In this document: in pieces, positions 25,674-34,758 of the stretch
Layout: each line of letters starts with the position of its first letter
Position numbering within the stretch: position 1 is the first letter of the stretch
DNA from: Serinicoccus chungangensis
GTDB lineage: Bacteria; Actinomycetota; Actinomycetes; Actinomycetales; Dermatophilaceae
Assembly (NCBI RefSeq): GCF_006337125.1
Contig: NZ_CP040887.1
Span: forward strand, 3,162,001 to 3,226,000
Direction of reading: 5' to 3'
Length of the DNA: 64,000 nucleotides
Made by a program: the position numbers and the translations under genes
The notes under the pieces: generated by a model
Told to the model about the DNA's origin: nothing
The model's input: only the letters and a program-made list of their open reading frames with translations
Databases searched by the model: none

Positions 25674-28600
25674 CGGTGCGCCCCGACGACCTCGACCGCC
25701 GGGTCGACCGGGTCGTGCCCGTCGCTGACCTCCGCGGCCACCTCGCGGTCCCGTCCGGCGTTGGCGACGCCGACCTGGACGGCGGTGACCTTGTACTCCG
25801 GGCAGTTGGTGGCCCAGTCGGAGTTCTCGGTCGTCACGACGTTGGCGCCGGTCACCGGGTGGTGGAAGGTCGTGTAGACGACGCCGGGCTGCATCCGGGT
25901 CGACACCAGGGCGGTGAGGGTGGTGGTCCCCACCCGGCTGGACAGCTCGACCCGGTCGCCGCTGCGGATGCCCCGCAGCTCGGCGTCGGCGGGGTGCAGC
26001 TCGAGGACGTCCTCGGGGTGCCAGGTGGAGTTGGCGGTGCGACGGGTCTGGGCACCGACGTTGTACTGGGTGAGGATGCGCCCCGTCGTGAGGATGAGCG
26101 GGAACCGCCGGTTGGTCGTCTCCGTCGTGGGCACGAAGACGGTGGGGATGAGCTTGCCCTTGCCCCGGACGAACTCGTCCACGTGCATCGTCGGGGTCCC
26201 GTGCGGCGCCCGGTCGTTGACCGGCCACTGCATCGAGCCCTCGGCGTCGAGCCGCGCGAAGCTGACCCCCGCGAAGGTGGGGGTCGTGGCGGCGATCTCG
26301 TCCATGATCTCCGAGGCGGAGGCATACTCCATCGGGTAGCCCATCGCCGTGGCGATGTCGCACACCACCCTCCACTCGTCCTTGCCGACCCGGCTCGGCA
26401 TGACCGGCCGCACGCGACCGAGGCGACGCTCGGCGTTGGTGAAGGTGCCGTCCTTCTCCAGGAAGCTGCTGCCGGGCAGGAAGACGTGGGCGTAGCGGGC
26501 GGTCTCGTTGAGGAAGAGGTCCTGGACCACCACCATCTCCATCGAGGTCAGCGCCGCACGCACGTGCCGCAGGTTGGGGTCGGACTGGGCGATGTCCTCG
26601 CCGTGCACGAAGAGCCCCTTGAAGCTGCCCCCGATCGCGGCGTCGAACATGTTGGGGATCCGCAGCCCGGGCTCCGGGTCCAGGGTGACGCCCCACAGGT
26701 CCTCGTAGATCGCCCGCGCGTCCGGCAGCGAGATGTGGCGGTACCCCGGCAGCTCGTGCGGGAAGGACCCCATGTCGCAGCTGCCCTGGACGTTGTTCTG
26801 GCCGCGCAGCGGGTTGACGCCGACGCCGGGCCGACCGATGTTGCCGGTGACCATGGCGAGGTTGGCCATGCCCATGACCATCGTCGAGCCCTGGCTGTGC
26901 TCGGTGACGCCGAGGCCGTAGTAGATCGAGCCGTTCGGTGCGGCGGCGTAGAGCCGGGCCGCCTCGCGCACGCGCTCCGGGTCCAGCCCGGTCGCCCCCG
27001 CGGTCGCCTCCGGCGAGTTCTCCGGCGCGCGGATGAAGTCGAGGTAGGCCTCGACGTCCTCGCAGCGCTCCTCGAGGAACCCCTTGTCGTGCAGGCCCTC
27101 GGTGACGATGGTGTGGGCCATCGCGTTGACGAAGGCGACGTTGGAGCCGGGCAGCAGCGGGAGGTGGTGCGCGGCCTCGACGTGCGGGGAGCGGACCAGG
27201 GCGATCTCGCGCGGGTCGGCGACGATGATCTGCGCCCCCTCGCGCAGCCGCTGCTTCATCCGGGAGGCGAAGACCGGGTGGGCGTCGGTGGGGTTGGCCC
27301 CGATGAGCAGGACCACGTCGGTGTCCTCGACGGAGGCGAAGTCCTGGGTGCCGGCGGAGGTGCCGAAAGTCTGGTTGAGGCCGTAGCCGGTGGGGCTGTG
27401 GCAGACCCGCGCACAGGTGTCGACGTTGTTGTTGCCGAAGGCCGCGCGCACCATCTTCTGGACGACGTAGACCTCCTCGTTGGTGCACCTGCTGGAGGAG
27501 ATGCCGCCGATCGAGCCGACGCCGTGCCGCTCCTGGATCCCCCGAAAGCCCTCGGCCACCCGCGAGATCGCCTCCTCCCAGGAGACCGCGCGCCACTCGT
27601 CCTCGATGCTGTCGCGCACCATCGGGGACAGCTGGCGGTCCTCGTGGTCGGTGTAGCCGTAGGCGAACCGTCCCTTGACGCAGGAGTGGCCCTCGTTGGC
27701 CTTGCCCTCCTTGAGCGGCATCATCCGGACGACCTGGGTCCGGGTCTGCCCCGTCTGCTCGTCCCGCGTGTCGGTGACCTCGGCGCGGAAGGAGCACCCG
27801 ACCCCGCAGTAGGCGCACGTGGTCTCGACGGTGCGTTTCGGCATACCGAGGCTGACCACGGACTTCTCGGTGAGCGCGTCGGTCGGGCAGGCCTGCACGC
27901 AGGCGCCGCAGGAGACGCACTCGGATCCGAAGAAGTCGGTGGGGCCCGGCGCGATGCGGGAGGCCAGCCCGCGGCCCTCGACGGTGAGCGCGAAGGTGCC
28001 CTGGATGTCGGAGCAGGCGCGCACGCAGCGGGAGCAGGCGATGCAGGCGTCGGGGGTGTAGTCGAAGTAGGGGTTGGAGGTGTCGACCGGGCCGCGCCCG
28101 AGGACGGGGCCGTGACCGGCGCTGACCCGCTCACCGCTACCCCCGGCGGGGTCGTCCTCCTGGACCCCCCCGGACGGGACCTCCGCCTGCCTGCGCAGTG
28201 CGGGGGACCCGTCCCTCCGGGGGGTGGGAAGACCGTAACGTACCTCGGCGACCCCCGCCTGGTGAGCGAGCGCGGCCACCTGGCAGCTGCCGCGCGCGCA
28301 GCCCGCGCAGTCCGTCGGGTGGTCGGACAGGTAGAGCTCCATCACCCCACGACGGACCCGGCGGACCTCCTCCGTCTGGGTGCGGACGACGGCTCCGTCC
28401 GCACAGGGCGTCGTGCACGAGGCGGGCGTGCCCTTGCCGCCCTCGACCTCGACGAGGCAGAGGCGGCACGAGCCGAAGGCCTTGAGCGAGTCGGTCGCGC
28501 ACAGGCTGGGGATCTGCACCCCGGCCTCGCGCGCGGCCCGCATCACCGACGTGCCCTCCGGCACGGTGACCTCGCGGTCGTCGATGGTGAGGGTGACGGT

Positions 28601-28765
28601 GGTCTCGCTGTGCACCTCGGGCGTCCCGAAGTCGGGCTCGGGCAGGTATGCCGCGCCCGTCACCCCGTCGAGGGCGCCGGGCGCACCGGGCAGGGGGGTG
28701 CCGTCGCGGCTGGCCTGACCGAGCTGGCTGGCGACCTGCTCGGCGGTGGGGATGGTGGCGGTCAT
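25670..28765 (-). CDS. fdsA: NAD-dependent formate dehydrogenase alpha subunit
   Basis: This is the 1031-residue catalytic subunit. In order it has a 2Fe-2S domain (Cys89, 100, 103, 117), a His/Cys-ligated 4Fe-4S site (His149, Cys153, 156, 161), two ferredoxin-type 4Fe-4S clusters (Cys241-251 and 283-293), a 4Fe-4S site near the active centre (CAYCGVGC, from 317) and the molybdopterin domain. Cys455-His456 in ARVCHSPTG is the expected molybdenum-binding Cys and adjacent His, so this is a Cys rather than selenocysteine enzyme. It oxidises formate to CO2. Residues 183-230 form a Gly-rich linker. ATG 28765 overlaps the beta-subunit stop. Confidence 0.94.
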   Translation of the reverse strand: MTATIPTAEQVASQLGQASRDGTPLPGAPGALDGVTGAAYLPEPDFGTPEVHSETTVTLTIDDREVTVPEGTSVMRAAREAGVQIPSLCATDSLKAFGSCRLCLVEVEGGKGTPASCTTPCADGAVVRTQTEEVRRVRRGVMELYLSDHPTDCAGCARGSCQVAALAHQAGVAEVRYGLPTPRRDGSPALRRQAEVPSGGVQEDDPAGGSGERVSAGHGPVLGRGPVDTSNPYFDYTPDACIACSRCVRACSDIQGTFALTVEGRGLASRIAPGPTDFFGSECVSCGACVQACPTDALTEKSVVSLGMPKRTVETTCAYCGVGCSFRAEVTDTRDEQTGQTRTQVVRMMPLKEGKANEGHSCVKGRFAYGYTDHEDRQLSPMVRDSIEDEWRAVSWEEAISRVAEGFRGIQERHGVGSIGGISSSRCTNEEVYVVQKMVRAAFGNNNVDTCARVCHSPTGYGLNQTFGTSAGTQDFASVEDTDVVLLIGANPTDAHPVFASRMKQRLREGAQIIVADPREIALVRSPHVEAAHHLPLLPGSNVAFVNAMAHTIVTEGLHDKGFLEERCEDVEAYLDFIRAPENSPEATAGATGLDPERVREAARLYAAAPNGSIYYGLGVTEHSQGSTMVMGMANLAMVTGNIGRPGVGVNPLRGQNNVQGSCDMGSFPHELPGYRHISLPDARAIYEDLWGVTLDPEPGLRIPNMFDAAIGGSFKGLFVHGEDIAQSDPNLRHVRAALTSMEMVVVQDLFLNETARYAHVFLPGSSFLEKDGTFTNAERRLGRVRPVMPSRVGKDEWRVVCDIATAMGYPMEYASASEIMDEIAATTPTFAGVSFARLDAEGSMQWPVNDRAPHGTPTMHVDEFVRGKGKLIPTVFVPTTETTNRRFPLILTTGRILTQYNVGAQTRRTANSTWHPEDVLELHPADAELRGIRSGDRVELSSRVGTTTLTALVSTRMQPGVVYTTFHHPVTGANVVTTENSDWATNCPEYKVTAVQVGVANAGRDREVAAEVSDGHDPVDPAVEVVGAHR

Positions 28766-30297
28766 CGCGGGCTCCCTCCGAAGTCCTCCGGGAAGTGGGT
28801 GAGGGCGCTGCGGACGGGGACGGGCGTGAGCCCGCCCATGGCGCACAGCGAGCCGGTGGTCATGGTGGCGCAGAGGTCCTCGAGGAGGACGAAGAGCTGG
28901 TCACGCCCCTCCGCGCCGGCGGGCGTGCTGGTGATCCGGTCGATCGTCTCGACCCCGCGGGTGGAACCGATGCGGCACGGAGTGCACTTGCCGCAGGACT
29001 CGACCGAGCAGAACTCCATGGCGAAGCGGGCCATCCGGGCCATGTCGACGGTGTCGTCGAAGACGACGAGGCCGCCGTGGCCGAGCATGCCGCCCGCCTC
29101 CGCGAGCTCCTCGTAGCCCATGGGGACGTCCAGCCGGTCGGCCGGGAGGTAGGCGCCCAGCGGGCCTCCCACCTGGACCGCGCGGACCGGTCGGCCGGTG
29201 CGGGTGCCGCCGCCGACGTCCTCGACGAGCTCGCGCAGGGTGATGCCGAGCGGGGCCTCGTAGACGCCGCCGCGGGCGATGTTGCCGGCGAGCTGGAAGA
29301 TCTGCGTGCCGCGCGACCTGCCGACACCGCGGGCGGCGTAGGCCTCGCCGCCGTCGGCCAGGATCATGGGGATGGCGGCGAAGGAGAGCAGGTTGTTGAC
29401 CACCGTCGGGCTGCCCCACAGGCCGCGCAGGGCCGGGATCGGCGGCTTGGCGCGGACCTCGCCGCGGCGTCCCTCGAGAGACTCGAGCATCGAGGTCTCC
29501 TCGCCGCAGATGTAGGCGCCGGCGCCGACCCGGACCTGCAGCCGGAAGGAGCGGCCGCTGCCGGCGACGTCGTCGCCGAGGTAGCCGTGCTCGGCGGCCA
29601 CGGCGATCGCGTCCCGCAGCCGGGCGATGGCGTCGGGGTACTCGCTGCGGCAGTAGATGTAGCCCTCGGTGGCGCCGACGGTGACCGCGGCGATGGTCAT
29701 GCCCTCGAGGAGGGTGAACGGGTCGGCCTCGGCCAGGATGCGGTCGGCGAAGGTGCCCGAGTCGCCCTCGTCGAGGTTGCAGGCGACGAACTTCTGCTCG
29801 GCCTGCGCCTGCAGGACGGTGCGCCACTTCACGCCGGTCGGGAAGCCGGCTCCCCCGCGGCCGCGCAGCCCGGAGGTCACGACCTCCTCGACGACGTCGG
29901 CCGGGTCCGTCTCGAGCGCCCGGCGGAGCCCGGCCCATCCGCCCTGGGCCTCGTAGGCGTGGATGTCGGTGGGCTCGGCCAGCCCGATGCGCGCGAGGCT
30001 CACCCGGTCCTGGGCCGTGAGCCACGGCTCGTCGTCGACCACCCCGATGCAGCTCCCGTGGTCGGCGCCCTCGAGCATCCCTGCCTCGAGGAGGCCAGGG
30101 ACGTCGTGCGGTGCCACGGTGGCGTAGCCGACGCGCCCGCGGTCGGTCTCGACCTCCACGAGGGGCTCGCGCCAGAGCATGCCGCGGGTGCCGTTGCGGC
30201 GGACCGTCACCCCCTCGACCTCGGCGAGGGCGGCGGCCACCGCGTCGGCGCCGACGGCGCGGGCCGAGGAGTCGGCGGGGACCCAGACGGTGGTCAT
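28762..30297 (-). CDS. fdsB: NAD-dependent formate dehydrogenase beta subunit (NuoF-like)
   Basis: The 511-residue protein has an N-terminal thioredoxin-like region (about residues 1-105) fused to a NuoF-type domain. GRGGAGFPTG (146-155) binds NADH, GAGAYICGEETSML binds FMN, and SCGKCTPCR supplies a C-terminal 4Fe-4S cluster. It passes electrons from the alpha subunit to NAD+. It overlaps the genes on both sides by 4 nt, implying a strictly coupled operon. Confidence 0.94.
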   Translation of the reverse strand: MTTVWVPADSSARAVGADAVAAALAEVEGVTVRRNGTRGMLWREPLVEVETDRGRVGYATVAPHDVPGLLEAGMLEGADHGSCIGVVDDEPWLTAQDRVSLARIGLAEPTDIHAYEAQGGWAGLRRALETDPADVVEEVVTSGLRGRGGAGFPTGVKWRTVLQAQAEQKFVACNLDEGDSGTFADRILAEADPFTLLEGMTIAAVTVGATEGYIYCRSEYPDAIARLRDAIAVAAEHGYLGDDVAGSGRSFRLQVRVGAGAYICGEETSMLESLEGRRGEVRAKPPIPALRGLWGSPTVVNNLLSFAAIPMILADGGEAYAARGVGRSRGTQIFQLAGNIARGGVYEAPLGITLRELVEDVGGGTRTGRPVRAVQVGGPLGAYLPADRLDVPMGYEELAEAGGMLGHGGLVVFDDTVDMARMARFAMEFCSVESCGKCTPCRIGSTRGVETIDRITSTPAGAEGRDQLFVLLEDLCATMTTGSLCAMGGLTPVPVRSALTHFPEDFGGSPR

Positions 30298-30776
30298 CGG
30301 GACCAGCCTGACTCCGCGGTGGCGAGGTCGTCAATGGTCACACGACCGCGCAGCTGTCCGTCGATGCTGGCGCTGGGTCCCAGGGCGCAGTTGCCGAAGC
30401 AGAAGACCTCACGGACCTCGACGTCCTCGCGGTGGGCGAAGCGCTCCTCGGTCGCCGCCCAGAGCTCGGCGGCCCCCACGGCCTGGCACGCCTCGGCCCG
30501 GCAGACCTGGACCTGGTGGTCGGGCGCGGGGGTGCGCCGGAAGTCGTGGTAGAAGCTGACGGTGCCGTGCACCTCGGCCACCGAGAGGTTGAGGACGTCG
30601 GCGATCTCCGGGACGTCCTCCTCGGCGATGCAGCCGTGCTCGGCCTGCACCGCGTGGAGGATCTCCAGCAGCGGTCCCCGCTCCCGGGCATACCCCTGCG
30701 CGATCTCGCGGACCGACTCCGCCCGGGCCGACCGGGGTGTCAGCTCCTCCGTCTGCTGCCGACCTGCACGCGCCAC
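30294..30776 (-). CDS. fdsG: NAD-dependent formate dehydrogenase gamma subunit (NuoE-like)
   Basis: The 160-residue 2Fe-2S protein has a NuoE-type helical N-terminus and a thioredoxin-like C-terminus. The cluster cysteines are in CRAEAC and CFGNC. It is the first gene of the operon. The GTG start at 30776 has GGGAGG 6 nt upstream. Only 74 bp separate it from the next gene on the same strand, so the operon promoter must lie there or further upstream. TAGAGT is a possible -10 but no matching -35 is clear. Confidence 0.92.
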   Translation of the reverse strand: MARAGRQQTEELTPRSARAESVREIAQGYARERGPLLEILHAVQAEHGCIAEEDVPEIADVLNLSVAEVHGTVSFYHDFRRTPAPDHQVQVCRAEACQAVGAAELWAATEERFAHREDVEVREVFCFGNCALGPSASIDGQLRGRVTIDDLATAESGWSR

Positions 30777-30850
30777 GTCGCGCCTCCCATCCTCGGGTGG
30801 CTTCCTACTCTACGTCCGCCCACCCACGGACCGGCGCCGAACTCTCTGGC

Positions 30851-31420
30851 TCATCGCTGCGCGAGGAACGCCCGCACCCGCCGCGTCACCAGCGCGGCCG
30901 CGTCGGCGTCGTAGGCCTCCAGCGAACGGTCGGTGAAGAGGTGCTGGTCACCGGGATAGACGAAGAGCTCGGCGCCCGGGTGCGCCTCGGCGAGCTCGCG
31001 CGCGGCGGGGAGGTCCTCCTCGAAGAACTCGTCGTCGGCCATGCCGTGGATCTGGACGGGCACGCCCTCCGGCCACGACCCGCCGAACTCCGAGACCGGC
31101 AGGCACGAGTGCAGGAGGAGCGCACCGCGGGCTCCGGGCCGGGTCTGCGCCAGCCGCTGGGCGATCGTCACCCCGAACGAGAGGCCGGCATACACGAGGT
31201 CGTCACCGAGCCCGTCGGCCGCCGCGGCGCCTCGCTCCCGCAGCGCGTCGAAGCCGGTCGCCCGGGCGTGCGCGAACCCCTCCTCGATGCTGTCGAAGAC
31301 CCGCCCGTCGTAGAGGTCGGGGACGTGCACGACGTGCCCGTCCGCCCGGAGGTCCTCGGCGAGGGCCTCGACACCCTCGGTGAGGCCCTGGATGTGGTGG
31401 AACAGCAACAGCTCGGCCAT
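30851..31420 (-). CDS. Dienelactone-hydrolase-family alpha/beta hydrolase
   Basis: The 189-residue protein has the compact alpha/beta-hydrolase fold. The nucleophile elbow is AGLSFGV, so Ser replaces the Cys typical of true dienelactone hydrolases. A late Asp/His pair (GDQHLFTD) completes the triad. The ATG at 31420 (MAELLLFHH) is chosen because the upstream extension runs through the regulatory gap. It diverges from an ArsR-like regulator that probably controls it. The substrate is unknown. Confidence 0.82.
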   Translation of the reverse strand: MAELLLFHHIQGLTEGVEALAEDLRADGHVVHVPDLYDGRVFDSIEEGFAHARATGFDALRERGAAAADGLGDDLVYAGLSFGVTIAQRLAQTRPGARGALLLHSCLPVSEFGGSWPEGVPVQIHGMADDEFFEEDLPAARELAEAHPGAELFVYPGDQHLFTDRSLEAYDADAAALVTRRVRAFLAQR

Positions 31421-31436
31421 GCGCGGATCCTCACTC

Positions 31437-31483
31437 GTCTGATGATCGACAAATATCGAACGTTCGGACACGTTAGTCTGATG
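31437..31483. promoter_or_regulatory. Intergenic operator candidate: direct repeats flanking a palindrome
   Basis: GTCTGATG occurs at 31437-31444 and again at 31476-31483. Between them lies the perfect 10-bp palindrome CGAACGTTCG (31457-31466) in an AT-richer stretch (AAATATCG). The position between divergent hydrolase and ArsR-like genes makes this the likely binding region of the regulator. Confidence 0.55.
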
Positions 31484-31487
31484 CGTC

Positions 31488-32051
31488 GTGGACGACAACC
31501 CCCCGGACTACGAGCTCGCCGACCGGCTGGCGCTCACCCGCGCCGAGCAGGTCAAGGCGATCGGCCACCCCCTGCGCACCACGATCCTGCAGCTGCTCCA
31601 CGAGCGCGCGGCGACCGTGACCGAGCTCGCCACGTCGGTCGGGCGCCCGAAGAGCACGGTCGCCCACCACGTGGCGGTCCTCCGGCGCACGGGGCTGGTG
31701 CGGGTCGTGCGCACGCGCAGGGTGCGCGCGGTCGAGGAGCGCTTCTACGGCCGCACCGCCCGCATGTTCCACGTCGCGGCGGAGCCGCTGGCCGCCGGTG
31801 AGGGCATGCCCCTGGACTTCAACGACCTCGCCGTCGCCGCCCAGGAGTCCGGACCGGCCTTCGCCGAGGGGAGGCTCTGGGGCTTCCTCCGGCACGCGCG
31901 GCTCTCGGAGGAGCAGGTCTCGGAGTTCTGGGAGCGGATGGCCGCGCTGGTCGAGGAGTTCGACGGTCTGCCGCGCTCGGGCGACACCGTCTACGGGTTC
32001 GCCGTCGGCGTCTACCCCAGCGACCATCCCCGGTTGCCGTCCCCGGAGTGA
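31488..32051 (+). CDS. ArsR-family winged-helix regulator
   Basis: The 187-residue protein has an N-terminal winged helix (KAIGHPLRTTILQLLHERAA, then TELATSVGRPKSTVAHHVAV) and a longer C-terminal region of mixed helices without obvious metal-binding Cys. It starts at GTG 31488, and an upstream Shine-Dalgarno is not clear. The longer C-terminus suggests a ligand-sensing rather than a metal-sensing member. It is the likely regulator of the divergent hydrolase. Confidence 0.85.
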   Translation: MDDNPPDYELADRLALTRAEQVKAIGHPLRTTILQLLHERAATVTELATSVGRPKSTVAHHVAVLRRTGLVRVVRTRRVRAVEERFYGRTARMFHVAAEPLAAGEGMPLDFNDLAVAAQESGPAFAEGRLWGFLRHARLSEEQVSEFWERMAALVEEFDGLPRSGDTVYGFAVGVYPSDHPRLPSPE

Positions 32052-32146
32052 ACCGCCCGGCGTGCCCGGGGGCCGGCACGTCGCCCGCCGCCGGGGTTGC
32101 CGTCGCAGGTCGGGGGTATGTCGGTGGTCGGTGCTTGGCTGCGGGT

Positions 32147-33568
32147 ATGGAGGAGCTCGGGGGAGTGCAGGAGCGGAGGCTCGACGGGTGGTCGGCTTCC
32201 GGGGTGACTGCCGCAGGAGGAGGCGCGGCGGGGGAGGTCGACGAGGGACCGCTGGACGAGATCGACCGGTTGGACGCGGCGGCCTACGAAGCCTTCATGA
32301 GCGAGGTCTACGACGCGCTGGGCGGTCGGGGTCGAGACCTGCCGGCGCGCGAGCTGCACGGGGGTCTGGTCGAGGCGCGCGGGGCGGTGCACCGGGCCGC
32401 GCTGACGGCCGAGGACGTCGCGACCGTGCTCGACGGGAGCCTCGTCGAGGCCATCGAGTCGGTCGGCCGGCTGCAGACCCAGCTGGGCGCGGTGGGGTTC
32501 ACGCTGGCCCGCGAGGCGGCGGTCCGAGGTCTGCACCGGGACGTCGCCCTCTCGCTGACCGACTGGCTGCGCGTGCGCTGCCCGTGGCTGAGCACGCAGG
32601 AGGCGGCGCAGATCACCGAGGTGGTGAAGGCGTGCGACTCGCCGGTCACGGCGCAGATCGGTGACGCCGTGCGAGACGGGACCGTCCCGCTGCACCGGGC
32701 GGCGCTGGTCGCACGGACGATGAGCCGGCTGGAGGGCTCGCTCGACGTCGACCAGCGCGAGGCCTACGCCGAGATCGCCACCCGGGCCGCCGGGCGCCGC
32801 GACCTGGCGGACAAGGACCTCGCCCGGGTCTGCCACCAGCTCGTCGAGGACCTGCTGCACGAGGCGGCGCCGGGTGAGCGTGAACGCGCCGCGCAGGAGC
32901 TGCGGTCGGTCACCACGCGGAGGGTCGGCCCTGGGCTGACCCGGGTCACGATCGACGCCCCCGACGGTGTCGCCGCCACGATCAACGGTGTCCTCACCTC
33001 GTCCCTGGCCGCCCCCGCTCCGGTCAAGGACGAGCAGGGCCAGGTCCTCGAGCCGGACACGAGGAGCCCGGCGCAGCGACGCTTCGACGCCCTGGCCACC
33101 ACCATCCAGCGAGGGGTCGGCCGCCCCGGGGCACCGCCCTCGACGGCGCGGGCCACCGTCCTGCTCATGATCCCCTTCGACCCCGCGGGAGGGGTCCCCT
33201 CCGGCCCGGCCACCACGGCCGCGGGTGACTACGTGGCGCCGCGCCAGGCCGCCGAGGTCGCCTGCAGCGCCGACGTGACGCCGGTCTGGCTCTCCGCCGA
33301 CGGCGCGCCGCTCGCGCTGGGTCGCGACGCGCGCTACGCCACCCCGGCGCAGTGGAAGGCTCTGGCGGTGCGGGACGGCGGGTGCTCCTTCCCCGGCTGC
33401 AGCGCGCTCCCGCAGTGGTGCGACACCCACCACCTCGACCACTGGGCCCGTGGTGGCCACACCGATGTGGCGCGGATGGCCCTGCTGTGCGGTCGGCACC
33501 ACACCCATGTGCATCAGCACGACCTGACCGCCACCGTGAGCGGCGGCACCGTCACCTGGCACGTCTGA
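32147..33568 (+). CDS. DUF222 / 13E12-repeat-type HNH endonuclease-like protein
   Basis: The 473-residue protein has an N-terminal DUF222 region (about residues 50-330) and a C-terminal HNH module (GCSFPGCSALPQWCDTHHLD followed by ARGGHTDVARMALLCGRHH). The paired Cys residues should hold zinc. Such genes occur in many copies in actinobacteria (the mycobacterial REP13E12 family) and are thought to be linked to mobile DNA. Their cellular role is not established. ATG 32147 is chosen, and an upstream in-frame ATG at 32048 would overlap the ArsR-like gene. Confidence 0.85.
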   Translation: MEELGGVQERRLDGWSASGVTAAGGGAAGEVDEGPLDEIDRLDAAAYEAFMSEVYDALGGRGRDLPARELHGGLVEARGAVHRAALTAEDVATVLDGSLVEAIESVGRLQTQLGAVGFTLAREAAVRGLHRDVALSLTDWLRVRCPWLSTQEAAQITEVVKACDSPVTAQIGDAVRDGTVPLHRAALVARTMSRLEGSLDVDQREAYAEIATRAAGRRDLADKDLARVCHQLVEDLLHEAAPGERERAAQELRSVTTRRVGPGLTRVTIDAPDGVAATINGVLTSSLAAPAPVKDEQGQVLEPDTRSPAQRRFDALATTIQRGVGRPGAPPSTARATVLLMIPFDPAGGVPSGPATTAAGDYVAPRQAAEVACSADVTPVWLSADGAPLALGRDARYATPAQWKALAVRDGGCSFPGCSALPQWCDTHHLDHWARGGHTDVARMALLCGRHHTHVHQHDLTATVSGGTVTWHV

Positions 33569-33660
33569 CGACCCAGCCCCGCAGCTGACCCCTGGAGGGT
33601 CGGCGGCGGCAGCCTGTTTGACACGTGAGGTGCTCGTCAGCCTGCCTGGCGCTGGTGCCC

Positions 33661-34226
33661 TCACCCCATCGTGCGTCGTCCGTCGATCGCCTCCCGGATG
33701 ATGTCGGCGTGTCCGGCATGCTGGGAGATCTCGGCGAGCACGTGGAGCGCCACGCGACGCACCGACCACGAGGCACCGTCCTCGAACCACGGTGCCGTCG
33801 GGAGCGGGTGCGACACGTCCAGGTCCGCGTCCTCCAGGATGCGCGTCGTCTCCCGACCCACGTCGAGGACCCGTCGTCGCAGGACGGGCAGCGTCTCCTC
33901 GGCGGTCAGGTCGAAGCGGTGGTCCTCCCACTCACCCCCGTCCTCACCCCCGTCCTGGCCGCCCTCCGCCGCGACCGCGTCGACCGCCCCCAGTCCACGT
34001 CCTGGTCGTAGGAGTCCCCGAACGCCTCGTCACCGCGCAGGGCGAACTGCATCCACTGCTCCTCGGTGTCCGCGACGTGCTTGAGGATCGAGGCGATGCT
34101 GAGCGTGCTGACCGTGCTCGCCGTCCGCGCCCGCTCCTCCGTCAGTCCCTCGCTGGTCTGCAGCAGGAAACCGCGGTGCCGGTCGAGGGTGGAGATGAGG
34201 TCGCTCCGCTCGGCGTCCAGTGCCAT
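33661..34226 (-). pseudogene. Frame-broken DinB-like protein
   Basis: The N-terminal half (from ATG 34226, MALDAERSDLISTLDRHRG) reads as a DinB/YfiT-type helical bundle with HVADTEEQWMQF. At about 33980-34000 it slips into a nonsense tail ending at 33906. The expected continuation (FDLTAEETLPVLRRRV, then GRETTRILEDADLD and HVLAEISQHAGHADIIRE) is in another frame that ends at 33661. A one-base insertion or two-base deletion at the five-G run beside DVDWG would explain it. The direct repeat ACCCCCGTCCTC lies close by. Metal-binding His residues are split between the two frames. Confidence 0.65.
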
Positions 34227-34348
34227 GACCCGAATCTAGGGCCTCTCAGGAGTGCTGGCCAGGGCTGGGCGATCACCGGCGTGCTGTCGCTGCACCTTCG
34301 ACCGCCGGTGTCGTGGAACACGCTCCTCCCAGCGGGCCCAGGGCTGCG

Positions 34349-34758
34349 TCAGCCGTCCGTCGACCTCGGTGGCCCGCCAGGTTCGACCAGCGCGACAGGC
34401 CTCGAGAGCAGCAGCACGACGGTCAGCACGAAGCCCACCGGCCAGGCGACCAGGAGCAGCAGGAGGATCAGGTCGGTGCCCGACCCGCCGAGGGTCGACC
34501 CCGGCTGCTCCAGCTCGGCCAGCCGTGAGCCGACGAGATGCACCCCCAACGCGACGCTCGCGAAGGCGAACAGCGCCGGGGCCCATCCGAGGGGTGTCGA
34601 GGCGCCAGTGCCGTCACCACGAGTGCCACGGACGCTCCCCCGACCAGTCCGGAGGCCGTGGCGCGGGACGCGAGATGGTCGTCCACGAGCACCCACACGA
34701 CACCGAGCACCACCAGGGTCGCGTAGCCCCACGTCGCCCAGACGACCCCCGACCTCAT
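34349..34758 (-). pseudogene. Frame-broken small integral membrane protein
   Basis: ATG 34758 overlaps the MOSC gene stop by 4 nt and opens a frame with two membrane segments (VVWATWGYATLVVLGVVWVL and SGLVGGASVALVVTAL). After about 34600 the hydrophobic pattern continues in a different frame (LGWAPALFAFASVALGVHLV and DLILLLLLVAWPVGFVLTVV) to a stop at 34349. A single missing base near GCGCCTCGACACC would join them into a four-segment protein of about 136 residues. The function is unknown. Confidence 0.6.

Noticed and set aside
32147..33568. HNH protein as part of an insertion element or group II intron
   Set aside because: No terminal repeats, target duplications or reverse transcriptase are visible, so only the protein family link to mobile DNA remains.
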